Positions 18,613 to 25,991 of a DNA stretch of 64,000 nucleotides are shown piece by piece. The notes beneath the pieces were generated by a model, which did not search any database, had not been told where the DNA came from, and saw only the letters and a list, made by a program, of their open reading frames with translations. The position numbers and the translations under genes were made by a program. Origin of the DNA: Levilactobacillus brevis (GTDB lineage: Bacteria; Bacillota; Bacilli; Lactobacillales; Lactobacillaceae); contig CP079699.1 of assembly GCA_021383565.1 (NCBI GenBank), forward strand, positions 1-64,000. Reading direction: 5' to 3'. Numbering within the stretch: the first letter of the stretch is position 1; each line of letters opens with the position of its first letter.

Positions 18613-21180
18613 ATGGCGGACAGTTCGAGAACCATTATGACCGACGCGGGATTTGCGTTAGAAACGCGGGTCCGCGCTGATGAAACAAAGATGCAATTTA
18701 CACGGGCCGCTATTAGTACGGACGACCACTTTAGCGATACGGACGACGCTTTAGCAAAGCTAACGGAATTATCTAATATTCAACAAGACGGGAAGGTTAC
18801 GGCAGTCCAAGTAATTAACACGACCACGGTTTACGTACAAGTTGATGTGAATCAGGCCGAGTCAAAGGCTGACTATCAGATGCGGTCCGCGGCCTTATAT
18901 GCCAAGGATGACGATGGCACAGAAGTCCTGTATGGAGTCACCGTGCTACAGGATCCTGTCTTTGTCCACAAAGATGCTGATGGTTCCTATCTGGGTTTTG
19001 GAATTAATACCACTGTGGGTAAGGCTTCTAACGTCGTTGTAGTGGTTGATCCTACTAATATGGTGACTCAGCAAGTATTTGAGGGTACCATGAAAAACTA
19101 CTACACGAAGGCGGAAGTCGACGCCAAATTTGTCACCGACGACGACTTTGCCAGCAAGCTGCCCAAGAACATCGCGACGACCGATGCGGCCAACACCTTC
19201 GACAAGTCGCAGACGCTCGCAGGGGGCGCCACGGACGGTGCTGGCAATAGCTACGTCACCGATGACCAGGCCGTCCTTAAAACTGATATGCGTAAACCTG
19301 CCAGTGATGTAGCCGGAATTGAGGAAGTTAACGCCAAACAAGATAAAATTGGTTACACACCTGCTGATGATTCCAAAGTTGCCCACCTATCGGGTGCTAA
19401 CAACTTTGATACCGTTCCAACAGTTGACAATAATCCGTTATTACTAGCAAGCAGTTTACCATCTGACCTAGCACGAACTGGCCAAGATGCCAATTTTACG
19501 GGAAAACTACAAAGAAATGGGAAAGATGTGGCAACTACAGATGATCTGACAATTGTGTATGCGGGTGTGCCGAGTTTATCATTCGATAATAACGGTAACT
19601 ACACGATTACGGCTTCCAAGAATGCTGATATTGCACATATCACGGATTATGCCCTGTACTATCGAGTTAAAGGCAACGGAGACTTTGCCAAGATAGCTCT
19701 AACACCGGATAAACTGACCGGCACCGTTGACTTATCAAAAGTAACCATGGCTACCAACTTTGAGTCGTACGCCACGGCGACTAATGTGTTTGGCGAAAGT
19801 GACCCCAGTTCAACGGTTCAATGGAACTATGACCCGGAAAAGGCTAGTTCAACGCCACCAAGTTTGGCAATCGCTGATGATGGCACCTATACGATTACTG
19901 CGCCAACGACCACGCCAACACCGATTGTCAAATACTTCTTGTACTACAACGTGGACGGCCAAAGCGATGCTACCAAGCTCGATGTGGGCACCGAGCTGAC
20001 CGGTAGCCTGAAAGAGCTAATTACCAAGCCGAATAAGACGACGACCTACGATGTGCAGGCAACGGCCATGAATGCCAACGCCGAGAGTGGTGTTTCAAAT
20101 TCCGTTCAGTTCACCTATGTACCAATTGATGACAGTATTTATGGGGCTTCGTGGGATCGTAAGAGTAGTCCAACGCTGACCCGGACGGACGCGGCAGTTG
20201 GCCTCAAAGCCGGTATCAATGGTGCTCAAAACGATTTTGATAATGTTGGCCCATGGAAGGGTATGCATCGTGTGACCGACAGTATGAACAATGTGTTTGT
20301 CCGCGTACCTAAATTCTACATTCGTAAAACGCAAACGGGTTCCCCGAATAATGGGACAGCTACTTGGCAAGTTTCTCTAGTATCACACAGTGATGATTGG
20401 TATCTGCCCAAAGGCTTTTGGGATTTTACTAATTCTAAAGAGCTAGATTACATCGACATCGGCGCTTATGATGCCACTGGCTCAAGTAGTAAGCTGACTT
20501 CCGTTGCTGGTAAAGCACCGCTAGTTAACTTATCTATTGCTAATTTTCGAAAAGCCGCTCAAGCTAATGGCACCGGTTATCAGATTTGGGATATCCACGC
20601 CAATGATATGTTGCAAGTGCTGTTTATCATCGAGTTCGCTACCCTGAATTCGCAAAGCATTATGGAAGGTGTCGATAACGGGTCAAGTGCTGCCAACTCT
20701 GGAGCCGCTGACAGTCATAAAGGATCATCTGGAACGGCTGGAAGCGGTTCAAGCGCTATGTCTTATCGAGGCATTGAGAATCTCTATGGCAATGTTTGGA
20801 AATTCTGTGATGGCGTTAACTTCAAAGATAATCAACCGTGGGTTTGTGAAGATGCCACAAATTACCAAAGCAATTTATTTGCTTCCCCATATGTACGCAC
20901 CAGCTACACAGCAACATCAGATAATGTCAACAAATATATCAAGGCTCTGGGATTTGACAGTGTTCACCCTTACGCACAATTTACTACTGATGATAGCGGT
21001 TCGAAGTCAACCTACTATGCTGATTACGATTGGCCGGGATCAGGCAACACAATCCTTGAAACTGGTGGCGGCTGGAGCGCTGGCGCTTACGTTGGTCTGT
21101 TCTACTCGTCCCGGTACGATTCGTCTACTTACGCGGACGCTTACGCTGGTTGCCGCCTCCTTAAAAAGGCTTTGCCGTAG
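18613..21180 (+). CDS. Tail fibre / receptor-binding protein, DGR target with C-type-lectin-like tip
   Basis: 855 residues. Residues 1-160 are a fibre N-terminal domain (FALETRVRADETKMQFTRAA) that docks on the baseplate. Residues about 165-300 are a linker module (NYYTKAEVDAKF). Residues about 315-510 hold two fibronectin-like repeats (NGNYTITASKNADI; DGTYTITAPTT). Residues about 515-855 look like the formylglycine-generating-enzyme/C-type lectin fold used by retroelement targets (GIENLYGNVWKFCDGVN, then the final GGGWSAGAYVGLFYSSRYDS...CRLLKKALP). The last 33 full codons before KKALP are the variable repeat. Sequence shows the repeat pair; receptor binding is inferred from the family. Confidence 0.85.
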   Translation: MADSSRTIMTDAGFALETRVRADETKMQFTRAAISTDDHFSDTDDALAKLTELSNIQQDGKVTAVQVINTTTVYVQVDVNQAESKADYQMRSAALYAKDDDGTEVLYGVTVLQDPVFVHKDADGSYLGFGINTTVGKASNVVVVVDPTNMVTQQVFEGTMKNYYTKAEVDAKFVTDDDFASKLPKNIATTDAANTFDKSQTLAGGATDGAGNSYVTDDQAVLKTDMRKPASDVAGIEEVNAKQDKIGYTPADDSKVAHLSGANNFDTVPTVDNNPLLLASSLPSDLARTGQDANFTGKLQRNGKDVATTDDLTIVYAGVPSLSFDNNGNYTITASKNADIAHITDYALYYRVKGNGDFAKIALTPDKLTGTVDLSKVTMATNFESYATATNVFGESDPSSTVQWNYDPEKASSTPPSLAIADDGTYTITAPTTTPTPIVKYFLYYNVDGQSDATKLDVGTELTGSLKELITKPNKTTTYDVQATAMNANAESGVSNSVQFTYVPIDDSIYGASWDRKSSPTLTRTDAAVGLKAGINGAQNDFDNVGPWKGMHRVTDSMNNVFVRVPKFYIRKTQTGSPNNGTATWQVSLVSHSDDWYLPKGFWDFTNSKELDYIDIGAYDATGSSSKLTSVAGKAPLVNLSIANFRKAAQANGTGYQIWDIHANDMLQVLFIIEFATLNSQSIMEGVDNGSSAANSGAADSHKGSSGTAGSGSSAMSYRGIENLYGNVWKFCDGVNFKDNQPWVCEDATNYQSNLFASPYVRTSYTATSDNVNKYIKALGFDSVHPYAQFTTDDSGSKSTYYADYDWPGSGNTILETGGGWSAGAYVGLFYSSRYDSSTYADAYAGCRLLKKALP
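21064..21160 (+). repeat. DGR variable repeat (VR), 97 bp, fibre residues 818-850
   Basis: The final coding segment of the fibre gene aligns without gaps to 21232-21328. There are 15 mismatches in 97 positions, and 14 fall on adenines of the template copy. Twelve codons change: residues 820, 823, 826, 827, 831, 833, 835, 836, 840, 842, 844 and 845 are G, A, Y, V, Y, S, Y, D, Y, D, Y, A, where the template reads N, N, N, D, N, N, D, N, N, N, N, D. The last 13 bases (GGTTGCCGCCTCC) are GC-rich and identical, as expected for the initiation of mutagenic homing site. Confidence 0.95.
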
Positions 21181-21184
21181 AGGT

Positions 21185-21204
21185 CTGGGGGAGTCTTCCC
21201 CCAG
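21185..21204 (+). other. DGR hairpin/cruciform between VR and TR
   Basis: CTGGGGGA (21185-21192) and TCCCCCAG (21197-21204) form a perfect 8-bp GC-rich stem with a 4-nt loop GTCT, 25 nt after the end of the variable repeat. In the Bordetella phage retroelement a hairpin of this size just after the variable repeat raises homing efficiency. Without a T-run after it, it is a poor terminator. Confidence 0.8.
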
Positions 21205-21231
21205 CAATTCATTCTTAGGGATTTTGGGTGC

Positions 21232-21328
21232 GGTGGCAACTGGAGCAATGGCGCTAACGATGGTCTGTTCAACTCGAACCGGGACAATTCGTCTACTAAC
21301 GCGAACGCTAACGATGGTTGCCGCCTCC
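21232..21328 (+). repeat. DGR template repeat (TR), 97 bp
   Basis: It matches the variable repeat in length and in 82 of 97 positions and starts at the same GGTGGC. Read in the fibre frame it is rich in AAC/AAT/GAT codons, which adenine mutagenesis can turn into many residues without making stops. It lies between the fibre and the reverse transcriptase, in non-coding sequence, on the same strand. The flanking bases differ at once on both sides, so this is not a simple gene duplication. Confidence 0.95.
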
Positions 21329-21425
21329 ATATTAATCGAATTAATGATGAGTAAATGTAAAAATGCACCTAATCTTCCGTGGCTCTTGCCAAAAATTCAT
21401 CGATACAAAGCAGGAGGTAGTAGCA

Positions 21426-21485
21426 ATGTCGAAACTTCTTGAGATTAATAAGCATTTAAAATTTAAAAACGAACGTCATAGATGA
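21426..21485 (+). CDS. Micro-ORF in the TR-RT spacer (19 aa)
   Basis: ATG 21426, preceded by AGGAGGTAGTAGCA, encodes MSKLLEINKHLKFKNERHR and stops at TGA 21483. The ribosome site is strong. The peptide is basic and too short for an Avd protein (about 120 residues). It could couple translation to the reverse transcriptase or be the relic of an accessory gene. In the Bordetella element this spacer is also part of the template RNA needed for cDNA priming. Confidence 0.4.
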   Translation: MSKLLEINKHLKFKNERHR

Positions 21486-21496
21486 GAAGGTGAAAT

Positions 21497-22540
21497 GTGA
21501 AAAGATACGGACACTTGTTTGAAAAGGTGGTTGATCCTGAAAATATTAAGTTGGCAATCTTACAGGCATCAAAGGGTAAAAGAAATCATCGGAACGTTAA
21601 ACGAGTTCTAAATGATATTGATGTCTATGTAATGCGAATTCAGACTATGCTATTGAGCTATGAATATCAGCCAAGCCATGTTGCCGAAAAAAGTATCATG
21701 GAGCGTGGAAAGCACCGGATTATTACCTCTTCACCGTTCTTCCCTGACCAGATTATTCACTGGGCGTTAATGCTGGTTCTACAACCGGTTTTTCTGAAAA
21801 GTATGTATGAATATAACATGGCAACCATTCCCAGTCGGGGAACTGGTCAAGGGCGTAGAGTGCTTGTTAAGTGGTTAAAGAGTGACCCCAAGCACACTAA
21901 GTATTGTTTAAAAATGGATGTACACCATTTTTACCCATCAATTGATCATGGGATTTTAAAACAAAAGCTGAAGCATCGCTTCAAAGATGAGCGAGTTTTA
22001 AAACTTCTCTTTGACATTATTGACTGTTATTCAAGCGGATTGCCATTAGGGCTTTATACTTCCCAATGGTTAGCAAATTTCTATTTAGAATCCCTTGACC
22101 ACAAAATTAAAAATGACTGGGGTGCCACGTATTATATGCGCTATATGGACGATTTGGTGATTCTGGGTCCGAATAAGCGTAAACTTCATAAATTGGAACT
22201 TAAGATCACTGGTTTTCTGGCAAATGAGAAATTGCAGACTAAAGGTAATTGGCAAGTTTTTCATATCCGCGATCGCCCCATTGACTTTTTGGGATTTCGC
22301 TTTTATCGAAGCCACTTAACCTTACGATCAAGCATTGCCCTTAGAATTCGGAGGCGGCTGAAACGCATTAAACAGCACACGTTTATCACCACCGCTGATG
22401 CTAGGGTGGTCATCAGCTATTGGGGGTGGCTAAAACACTCTAATAGTTTTAACTTTTATCAAAAATACGTTAAACCAAACTGTTCAATTAAAACAGCAAA
22501 GAAGGTAATAAAAAATGCTAATAAGCGCAGAAGTTCCTAA
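21497..22540 (+). CDS. DGR reverse transcriptase
   Basis: 347 residues, GTG start with GAAGG upstream. Reverse transcriptase motifs in order: RHRII-like GKHRIITSSPFFPDQIIHWA (residues about 73-92), IPSRGTGQGRR (about 112-122), LKMDVHHFYPSIDH with the first catalytic Asp (about 138-151), GLPLGLYTSQWLANFYLESL (about 176-195) with the SQ of retroelement enzymes, YMRYMDDLVILG with the catalytic YMDD (about 213-224) and IDFLGFRFYRSH (about 259-270). There is no maturase or endonuclease domain, so it is not a group II intron. It copies TR RNA with adenine errors. It overlaps the next gene by 26 nt and is more AT-rich than its neighbours. Confidence 0.93.
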   Translation: MKRYGHLFEKVVDPENIKLAILQASKGKRNHRNVKRVLNDIDVYVMRIQTMLLSYEYQPSHVAEKSIMERGKHRIITSSPFFPDQIIHWALMLVLQPVFLKSMYEYNMATIPSRGTGQGRRVLVKWLKSDPKHTKYCLKMDVHHFYPSIDHGILKQKLKHRFKDERVLKLLFDIIDCYSSGLPLGLYTSQWLANFYLESLDHKIKNDWGATYYMRYMDDLVILGPNKRKLHKLELKITGFLANEKLQTKGNWQVFHIRDRPIDFLGFRFYRSHLTLRSSIALRIRRRLKRIKQHTFITTADARVVISYWGWLKHSNSFNFYQKYVKPNCSIKTAKKVIKNANKRRSS

Positions 22541-22961
22541 TCCAATTCCGGCCGGTTATGCCGTCTATCAACTGGATGCTGTCCAGTATGGTGCTGATTC
22601 ATTCGCTGGTTGGAAGATGGTCAAGCAGAAAACCGTGCCGGCGGTTGATGATAAAGGGCAACCGATTAAAGGGCCGGACGGCAAGCCACAAATGTTGTGT
22701 GTGGATGATCCAGACGCCGAAGTAACTTATGACCCGCACACCCAGGTGCTTAAACAGGTTGACCAGCAGGGTGAGCAAATTGAGTCATTGCAAACTGAAA
22801 ATAAAAGCCTTAAGTCAGCCAATGAGTTAACGCAGCAAGGGCTGATGGAAGCCGTCGATTACTTGTCTTCAAAACTAACACCGGCTAGTACCACGACCGA
22901 CACCGGCTCAGCTGCAACAAGTACAGCAGCCCCAGCTAGTTCGGCAGCGAGTGAATCCTAG
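22515..22961 (+). CDS. Phage tail protein of unknown function, coiled coil
   Basis: 148 residues with ATG 22515 inside the end of the reverse transcriptase and AGAAGGTAATA upstream. Residues 1-60 (PIPAGYAVYQLDAVQYGAD) look like the small proteins found next to fibre genes in Lactobacillus prophages. Residues about 77-100 are a coiled coil (EQIESLQTENKSLKSANE), followed by a Ser/Thr/Ala tail. It is probably the original neighbour of the fibre gene before the retroelement came in, and may be a fibre chaperone or XkdW-like. This role is inferred. Confidence 0.5.
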   Translation: MLISAEVPNPIPAGYAVYQLDAVQYGADSFAGWKMVKQKTVPAVDDKGQPIKGPDGKPQMLCVDDPDAEVTYDPHTQVLKQVDQQGEQIESLQTENKSLKSANELTQQGLMEAVDYLSSKLTPASTTTDTGSAATSTAAPASSAASES

Positions 22962-22973
22962 GAGGTGATGGCA

Positions 22974-23105
22974 ATGGAATATTCTGCATTGGCACAGATT
23001 TACGCGCAAGCAATTATTGATGGCACACGGACTATTGAAGCCGTACCAGTCCCGTTTCGGTCTGATACCCAAGCCGTTTTGACGCAGTTACAATCAAACA
23101 AATAA
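22974..23105 (+). CDS. Small XkdX-family-like protein (43 aa)
   Basis: ATG 22974 with GGAGGTGATGGCA upstream. MEYSALAQIYAQAIIDGTRT followed by IEAVPVPFR is typical of the tiny XkdX/CD1375-like proteins that follow fibre genes in Firmicutes prophages. Function unknown. The next gene encodes a second copy of the same fold, so a tandem duplication is likely. Confidence 0.65.
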   Translation: MEYSALAQIYAQAIIDGTRTIEAVPVPFRSDTQAVLTQLQSNK

Positions 23106-23119
23106 GGAGATAATAAACT

Positions 23120-23290
23120 ATGTTAAACTTTAAATTTTCAGCTTTAGCCGCTATCTATGCCGCCAACGTTTTGGACGGTGGTCGTACTATTGAAGAAGTC
23201 CCAGCTTACTTGCAGGATGATGTGAAGAAAGTCCTAGGCTCCGCAAAAAACTCTACCAGCACCGATTCATCCTCTACGCCTGTGGCTTAG
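23120..23290 (+). CDS. Small XkdX-family-like protein, second copy (56 aa)
   Basis: ATG 23120 with AAGGAGATAATAA upstream. FSALAAIYAANVLDGGRTIE, then EVPAYLQDDVKKVL, aligns with the previous 43-residue protein and adds a Ser/Thr tail. It is at a conserved position between fibre and holin genes. Function unknown. Confidence 0.65.
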   Translation: MLNFKFSALAAIYAANVLDGGRTIEEVPAYLQDDVKKVLGSAKNSTSTDSSSTPVA

Positions 23291-23345
23291 AATTGATGAT
23301 TGGTGCTTTTTTGATGGGATTTTTTGTGGGAAAGGGGTGAAGTGA

Positions 23346-23777
23346 TTGCATCGTATTAAAGATGGCCCGGTTCAACGGGTCTTTTCGCATTGGAATCATT
23401 TTTGTTTTGGCTTATTTTCAATGATAGGTGGTTTGTATATTTGGTTTCATCAAGGTTATTTAGATGATCCACGGGTGACACCGCCGCCACTGCCGCCACC
23501 AGCCGAACATGCAATCTTTGCCTTTGCTGACGACTGGTGGTTTTCATTGTGGTTAATTATCTGTGGTCTCACTATTCTGGTTGGCGTCTTTCACAACCGG
23601 CGGTTGTTACGTGATGGTGGCCTAGTCGCCCTATCACCGGCAATGGGGGCCTTATCAGTGGCTTTTATTGTTCGGGGCTTGTTTGATGTGCGGTTTAACC
23701 TAACGTGGGTATTCGCCTTACTCATGCTGTTCTTGCTAGTCGGTACGTTGATTAGGGGGGACACACATGGATATTAA
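23346..23777 (+). CDS. Phage membrane protein, about four TM segments
   Basis: 143 residues from TTG 23346 with AAAGGGGTGA 6 nt before. Hydrophobic segments at about 18-36, 66-82, 95-110 and 118-136 and a Pro-rich external loop (RVTPPPLPPPAEHA). It sits just before the holin-like genes and overlaps the next gene by 11 nt, so a role in lysis or superinfection control is possible. I do not recognise the family. Confidence 0.55.
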   Translation: MHRIKDGPVQRVFSHWNHFCFGLFSMIGGLYIWFHQGYLDDPRVTPPPLPPPAEHAIFAFADDWWFSLWLIICGLTILVGVFHNRRLLRDGGLVALSPAMGALSVAFIVRGLFDVRFNLTWVFALLMLFLLVGTLIRGDTHGY

Positions 23778-24129
23778 GTCCTGGACAGTTGCTTTAGGTG
23801 CGCTGGGAACGTTTGTAACCACTATCTGGGCTGTTATTCATGGCTACCATTCTGACACACGGCAAGCTGACCAGGATCGCAAGGGCATGGAGAAGTACAT
23901 TATGGAGCAAGTCAAAGCTGATAATGAGTCGCTTCGTAAGGAACGTGAGAGTGATCAAGCGCAATTTGCGAAAGATTTGAACGAATTGAAGGCTAAGAAA
24001 GATGCCATGGAACAAGAACTTAACCAGCAGATTGCTTTGAAGGTTAGTGAGAATGAAGCTTTACGAAAACGTAATGCCGCTTTAGAACGTGAAAATCAAG
24101 CGTACCGGGAACGGTATGGTGAACTTTAG
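23767..24129 (+). CDS. Membrane-anchored coiled-coil phage protein
   Basis: 120 residues: one N-terminal TM segment (VALGALGTFVTTIWAVIHGY, about 8-27) followed by a long charged coiled coil to the end. The pattern fits a lysis accessory (spanin-like or holin partner), but Gram-positive hosts need no outer-membrane spanin. It lies directly upstream of the holin. Confidence 0.5.
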   Translation: MDIKSWTVALGALGTFVTTIWAVIHGYHSDTRQADQDRKGMEKYIMEQVKADNESLRKERESDQAQFAKDLNELKAKKDAMEQELNQQIALKVSENEALRKRNAALERENQAYRERYGEL

Positions 24130-24140
24130 GAGGAAAACGC

Positions 24141-24659
24141 ATGTCTGAATTTACGAAGATTATTAAATTACTAAATGACACCGGTATCTTAGGTGTCTTA
24201 ATTTTTGCCCTGGTTGGCTGGTTTACCCGGATCAACCCGGCATTGAAGACCAAGATTGCAGCGAACAAGTCCGCTACTCAGCGCGAAGTGTTGGGGGTGT
24301 TAGACACATTGGCGTTCAGTGCTGTCAACAAGGCGGCCACTAATTATGAAATGCCTGGGGAAGAAAAACGTGAGCAGGCGATTGCTGATGTAACAGGCCA
24401 AATGAAAGTATTTGGTCATGACAGTCTGGCACCGGCAATTATTTCAGCAGCCATCGAAAAAGCATATCAGTCGATGACAACGACGGAGACGAAAGCTCAA
24501 ACAAAACAGGCTGAATACAATGCGGCTCTGGCGGATACAGAGCAAGCGTTCGCTGATAAGCAAGCACAACTGGACAAGCAGTCTGCAACAGTGCCCGCTG
24601 ACCCAGCACCCTTAGATGTGCCAGAGAACACGGACACTACGGAGGGAGATGCAAAGTAA
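24141..24659 (+). CDS. Holin, LLH family
   Basis: 172 residues with AGGAGG upstream. One N-terminal TM (ILGVLIFALVGWF, about 16-30), then a cytoplasmic helical domain with REVLGVLDTLAFSAVNKAATNYE, typical of the phage holin LLH family of lactobacilli, and an acidic Ala-rich tail. It forms the membrane lesion that times lysis. Its stop overlaps the lysin start (TAATG at 24657-24661). Confidence 0.75.
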   Translation: MSEFTKIIKLLNDTGILGVLIFALVGWFTRINPALKTKIAANKSATQREVLGVLDTLAFSAVNKAATNYEMPGEEKREQAIADVTGQMKVFGHDSLAPAIISAAIEKAYQSMTTTETKAQTKQAEYNAALADTEQAFADKQAQLDKQSATVPADPAPLDVPENTDTTEGDAK

Positions 24660-25711
24660 TGCCAAGTTATGATACTGTTGATACGTCTAATAACAACGGA
24701 ATCATGACCGTTGCCAATTGGCGTTCAATGAAAAAGTATGGCGTCAAAGCCATGATAGCTAAGCTATCCGAGGGCACGTACTTCACTGACCAAACGGCCA
24801 AGCCAAGCATTCGTAACGCGGTATCTGCTGGCTTACACGTCAACGGCTATCACTTTTCCCGATTTACGACAGTGGCTGGTGCTAAGGCTGAAGCCCAGAT
24901 GGCAGCCCGAAGTGCGCTTAAGGCAGGATTGGGTAAGAACAGTGTGATCGTACTTGATTTTGAAGCCACTAACTCTGGTTGGAATCAGAACTCTAAAATT
25001 GTTAAGGCCTGGATCAACGAAGTTCATCGCATGGGCTATCCTAAGACAGACGTCTATACGATGGGCAGTTGGATTAATTCAGTGCCATTGAACAACTCGG
25101 GCCGTGGCGGTTGGGTGGCTAACTATCCTTATAACCCGTCCGGGTTTAAGCTTTATACCGGATATAATGGCTGGCAATGGACGTCAAGCATGCACTTCCC
25201 AGGTTGCTATGGGACGTTTGACGTGTCGCAGATGTACTCTAATTACTACTATGGCACCACAACTAAGACGATCAAGCCTAAGAAGGCCATCTATTATCGG
25301 TATAACCCCAAGATGATCTATGCCCGGACACCGATTAATCGTTACAAGGACGTTGCCTTCAAGCACAAAGTGGACAACTTCCCAGCCGGAACTGTGTTTG
25401 CGATTGCTAAAGTGGTGACCTACGGCAAAATTACCCGGTTCCAATTGGCAAATGGCTATTACATCACGTCTAACCAAACCAATGTTAATCGCTTATATTA
25501 TTCCGTTGATGGCGGTGTTAAACGAGTGAAGTCTGTTCGCGGTACTCATCGGTACAAGGACAAAGCCCTTAAGCATGTTGTGGACTGGCAACCAGCCGGC
25601 ACCGAATTTGATGTCGCTAAGATCGTCAAGTATGGAGATACAACTCGGATTCAGTTGGCTAACGGATACTATATCAGTGGAAACAAGAAGATTAACAAAT
25701 TTGTCAAATAA
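24659..25711 (+). CDS. Endolysin, GH25 muramidase with two wall-binding repeats
   Basis: 350 residues. Residues about 4-200 are a glycoside hydrolase 25 lysozyme: YDTVDTSNNNG with the first Asp, GYHFSRF, VIVLDFEATNSGW with the catalytic Asp-x-Glu, and NGWQWTSSMHFPGCYGTFDVSQM. Residues about 218-283 and 284-350 are two related repeats (RYKDVAFKHKVDNFPAGT / RYKDKALKHVVDWQPAGT; FQLANGYYIT / IQLANGYYIS) of the DUF5776 wall-binding type. There is no signal peptide, so export depends on the holin. It is the last gene of the late operon. Confidence 0.88.
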   Translation: MPSYDTVDTSNNNGIMTVANWRSMKKYGVKAMIAKLSEGTYFTDQTAKPSIRNAVSAGLHVNGYHFSRFTTVAGAKAEAQMAARSALKAGLGKNSVIVLDFEATNSGWNQNSKIVKAWINEVHRMGYPKTDVYTMGSWINSVPLNNSGRGGWVANYPYNPSGFKLYTGYNGWQWTSSMHFPGCYGTFDVSQMYSNYYYGTTTKTIKPKKAIYYRYNPKMIYARTPINRYKDVAFKHKVDNFPAGTVFAIAKVVTYGKITRFQLANGYYITSNQTNVNRLYYSVDGGVKRVKSVRGTHRYKDKALKHVVDWQPAGTEFDVAKIVKYGDTTRIQLANGYYISGNKKINKFVK

Positions 25712-25756
25712 GCGTATAGTACAAGACATACCTGTACGTTACTGATTTAAAAAGGG

Positions 25757-25784
25757 CGCTCACTCTTAACGGGGTGGGCGTTTT
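25757..25784 (+). terminator. Late operon terminator
   Basis: CGCTCACTC pairs with GGGTGGGCG (wobbles included) across TTAACGG and is followed by TTTT. It lies 45 nt after the lysin stop and closes the 25-kb late operon. Confidence 0.75.
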
Positions 25785-25911
25785 CTACATATGACAGTAT
25801 AGCGTTTTTCTGTTTCCTTAAGAACTATGTAGTGAGATGTTTGTAATGACTTATGTGATATATCAAAACTAACTAAAGTTAACGAAAAATAATTAAAAGT
25901 TACTTTTATAG

Positions 25912-25940
25912 TTGACATTTTATTCACTATTAGTGATAAT
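25912..25940 (+). promoter_or_regulatory. Strong promoter with palindromic operator in spacer
   Basis: TTGACA (25912-25917), a 17-nt spacer, then GATAAT (25935-25940): near-consensus sigma-A. The spacer and -10 contain the perfect palindrome TCACTA-T-TAGTGA (25924-25936), which would let a repressor block RNA polymerase. The promoter points into the structured RNA and the gene at 26144. Confidence 0.7.
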
Positions 25941-25991
25941 TACCATAGTGATAAAAATGAACGGATAGGATTCATCATTATCTGCTACCAT
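25920..25991 (-). CDS. Antisense micro-ORF, hydrophobic 23-aa peptide
   Basis: On the minus strand ATG 25991 is preceded by AGGAGGTGAT with ideal spacing and encodes MVADNDESYPFIFITMVIIT followed by NSE and a stop. The central YPFIFITMVIIT is hydrophobic, reminiscent of type I toxin peptides but short for a membrane span. The strong plus-strand promoter makes RNA antisense to its ribosome site. I know no named homologue. The site could equally act on the plus strand as an anti-Shine-Dalgarno. Confidence 0.35.
   Translation of the reverse strand: MVADNDESYPFIFITMVIITNSE

Noticed and set aside
21232-21328. Template repeat as a degenerate gene duplication of the fibre end
   Set aside because: Differences are confined almost wholly to template adenines and are concentrated in AAY-type codons; random decay would not do this.
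20669-21442. 257-codon plus-strand frame across the fibre end and template repeat
   Set aside because: It is in a shadow frame of the fibre gene and runs through both DGR repeats only because they lack stops in that phase. No ribosome site.
21497-22540. Group II intron maturase or retron reverse transcriptase
   Set aside because: There is no maturase/endonuclease domain, no intron folding flanks and no msr-msd region, while a proper template/variable pair is adjacent.
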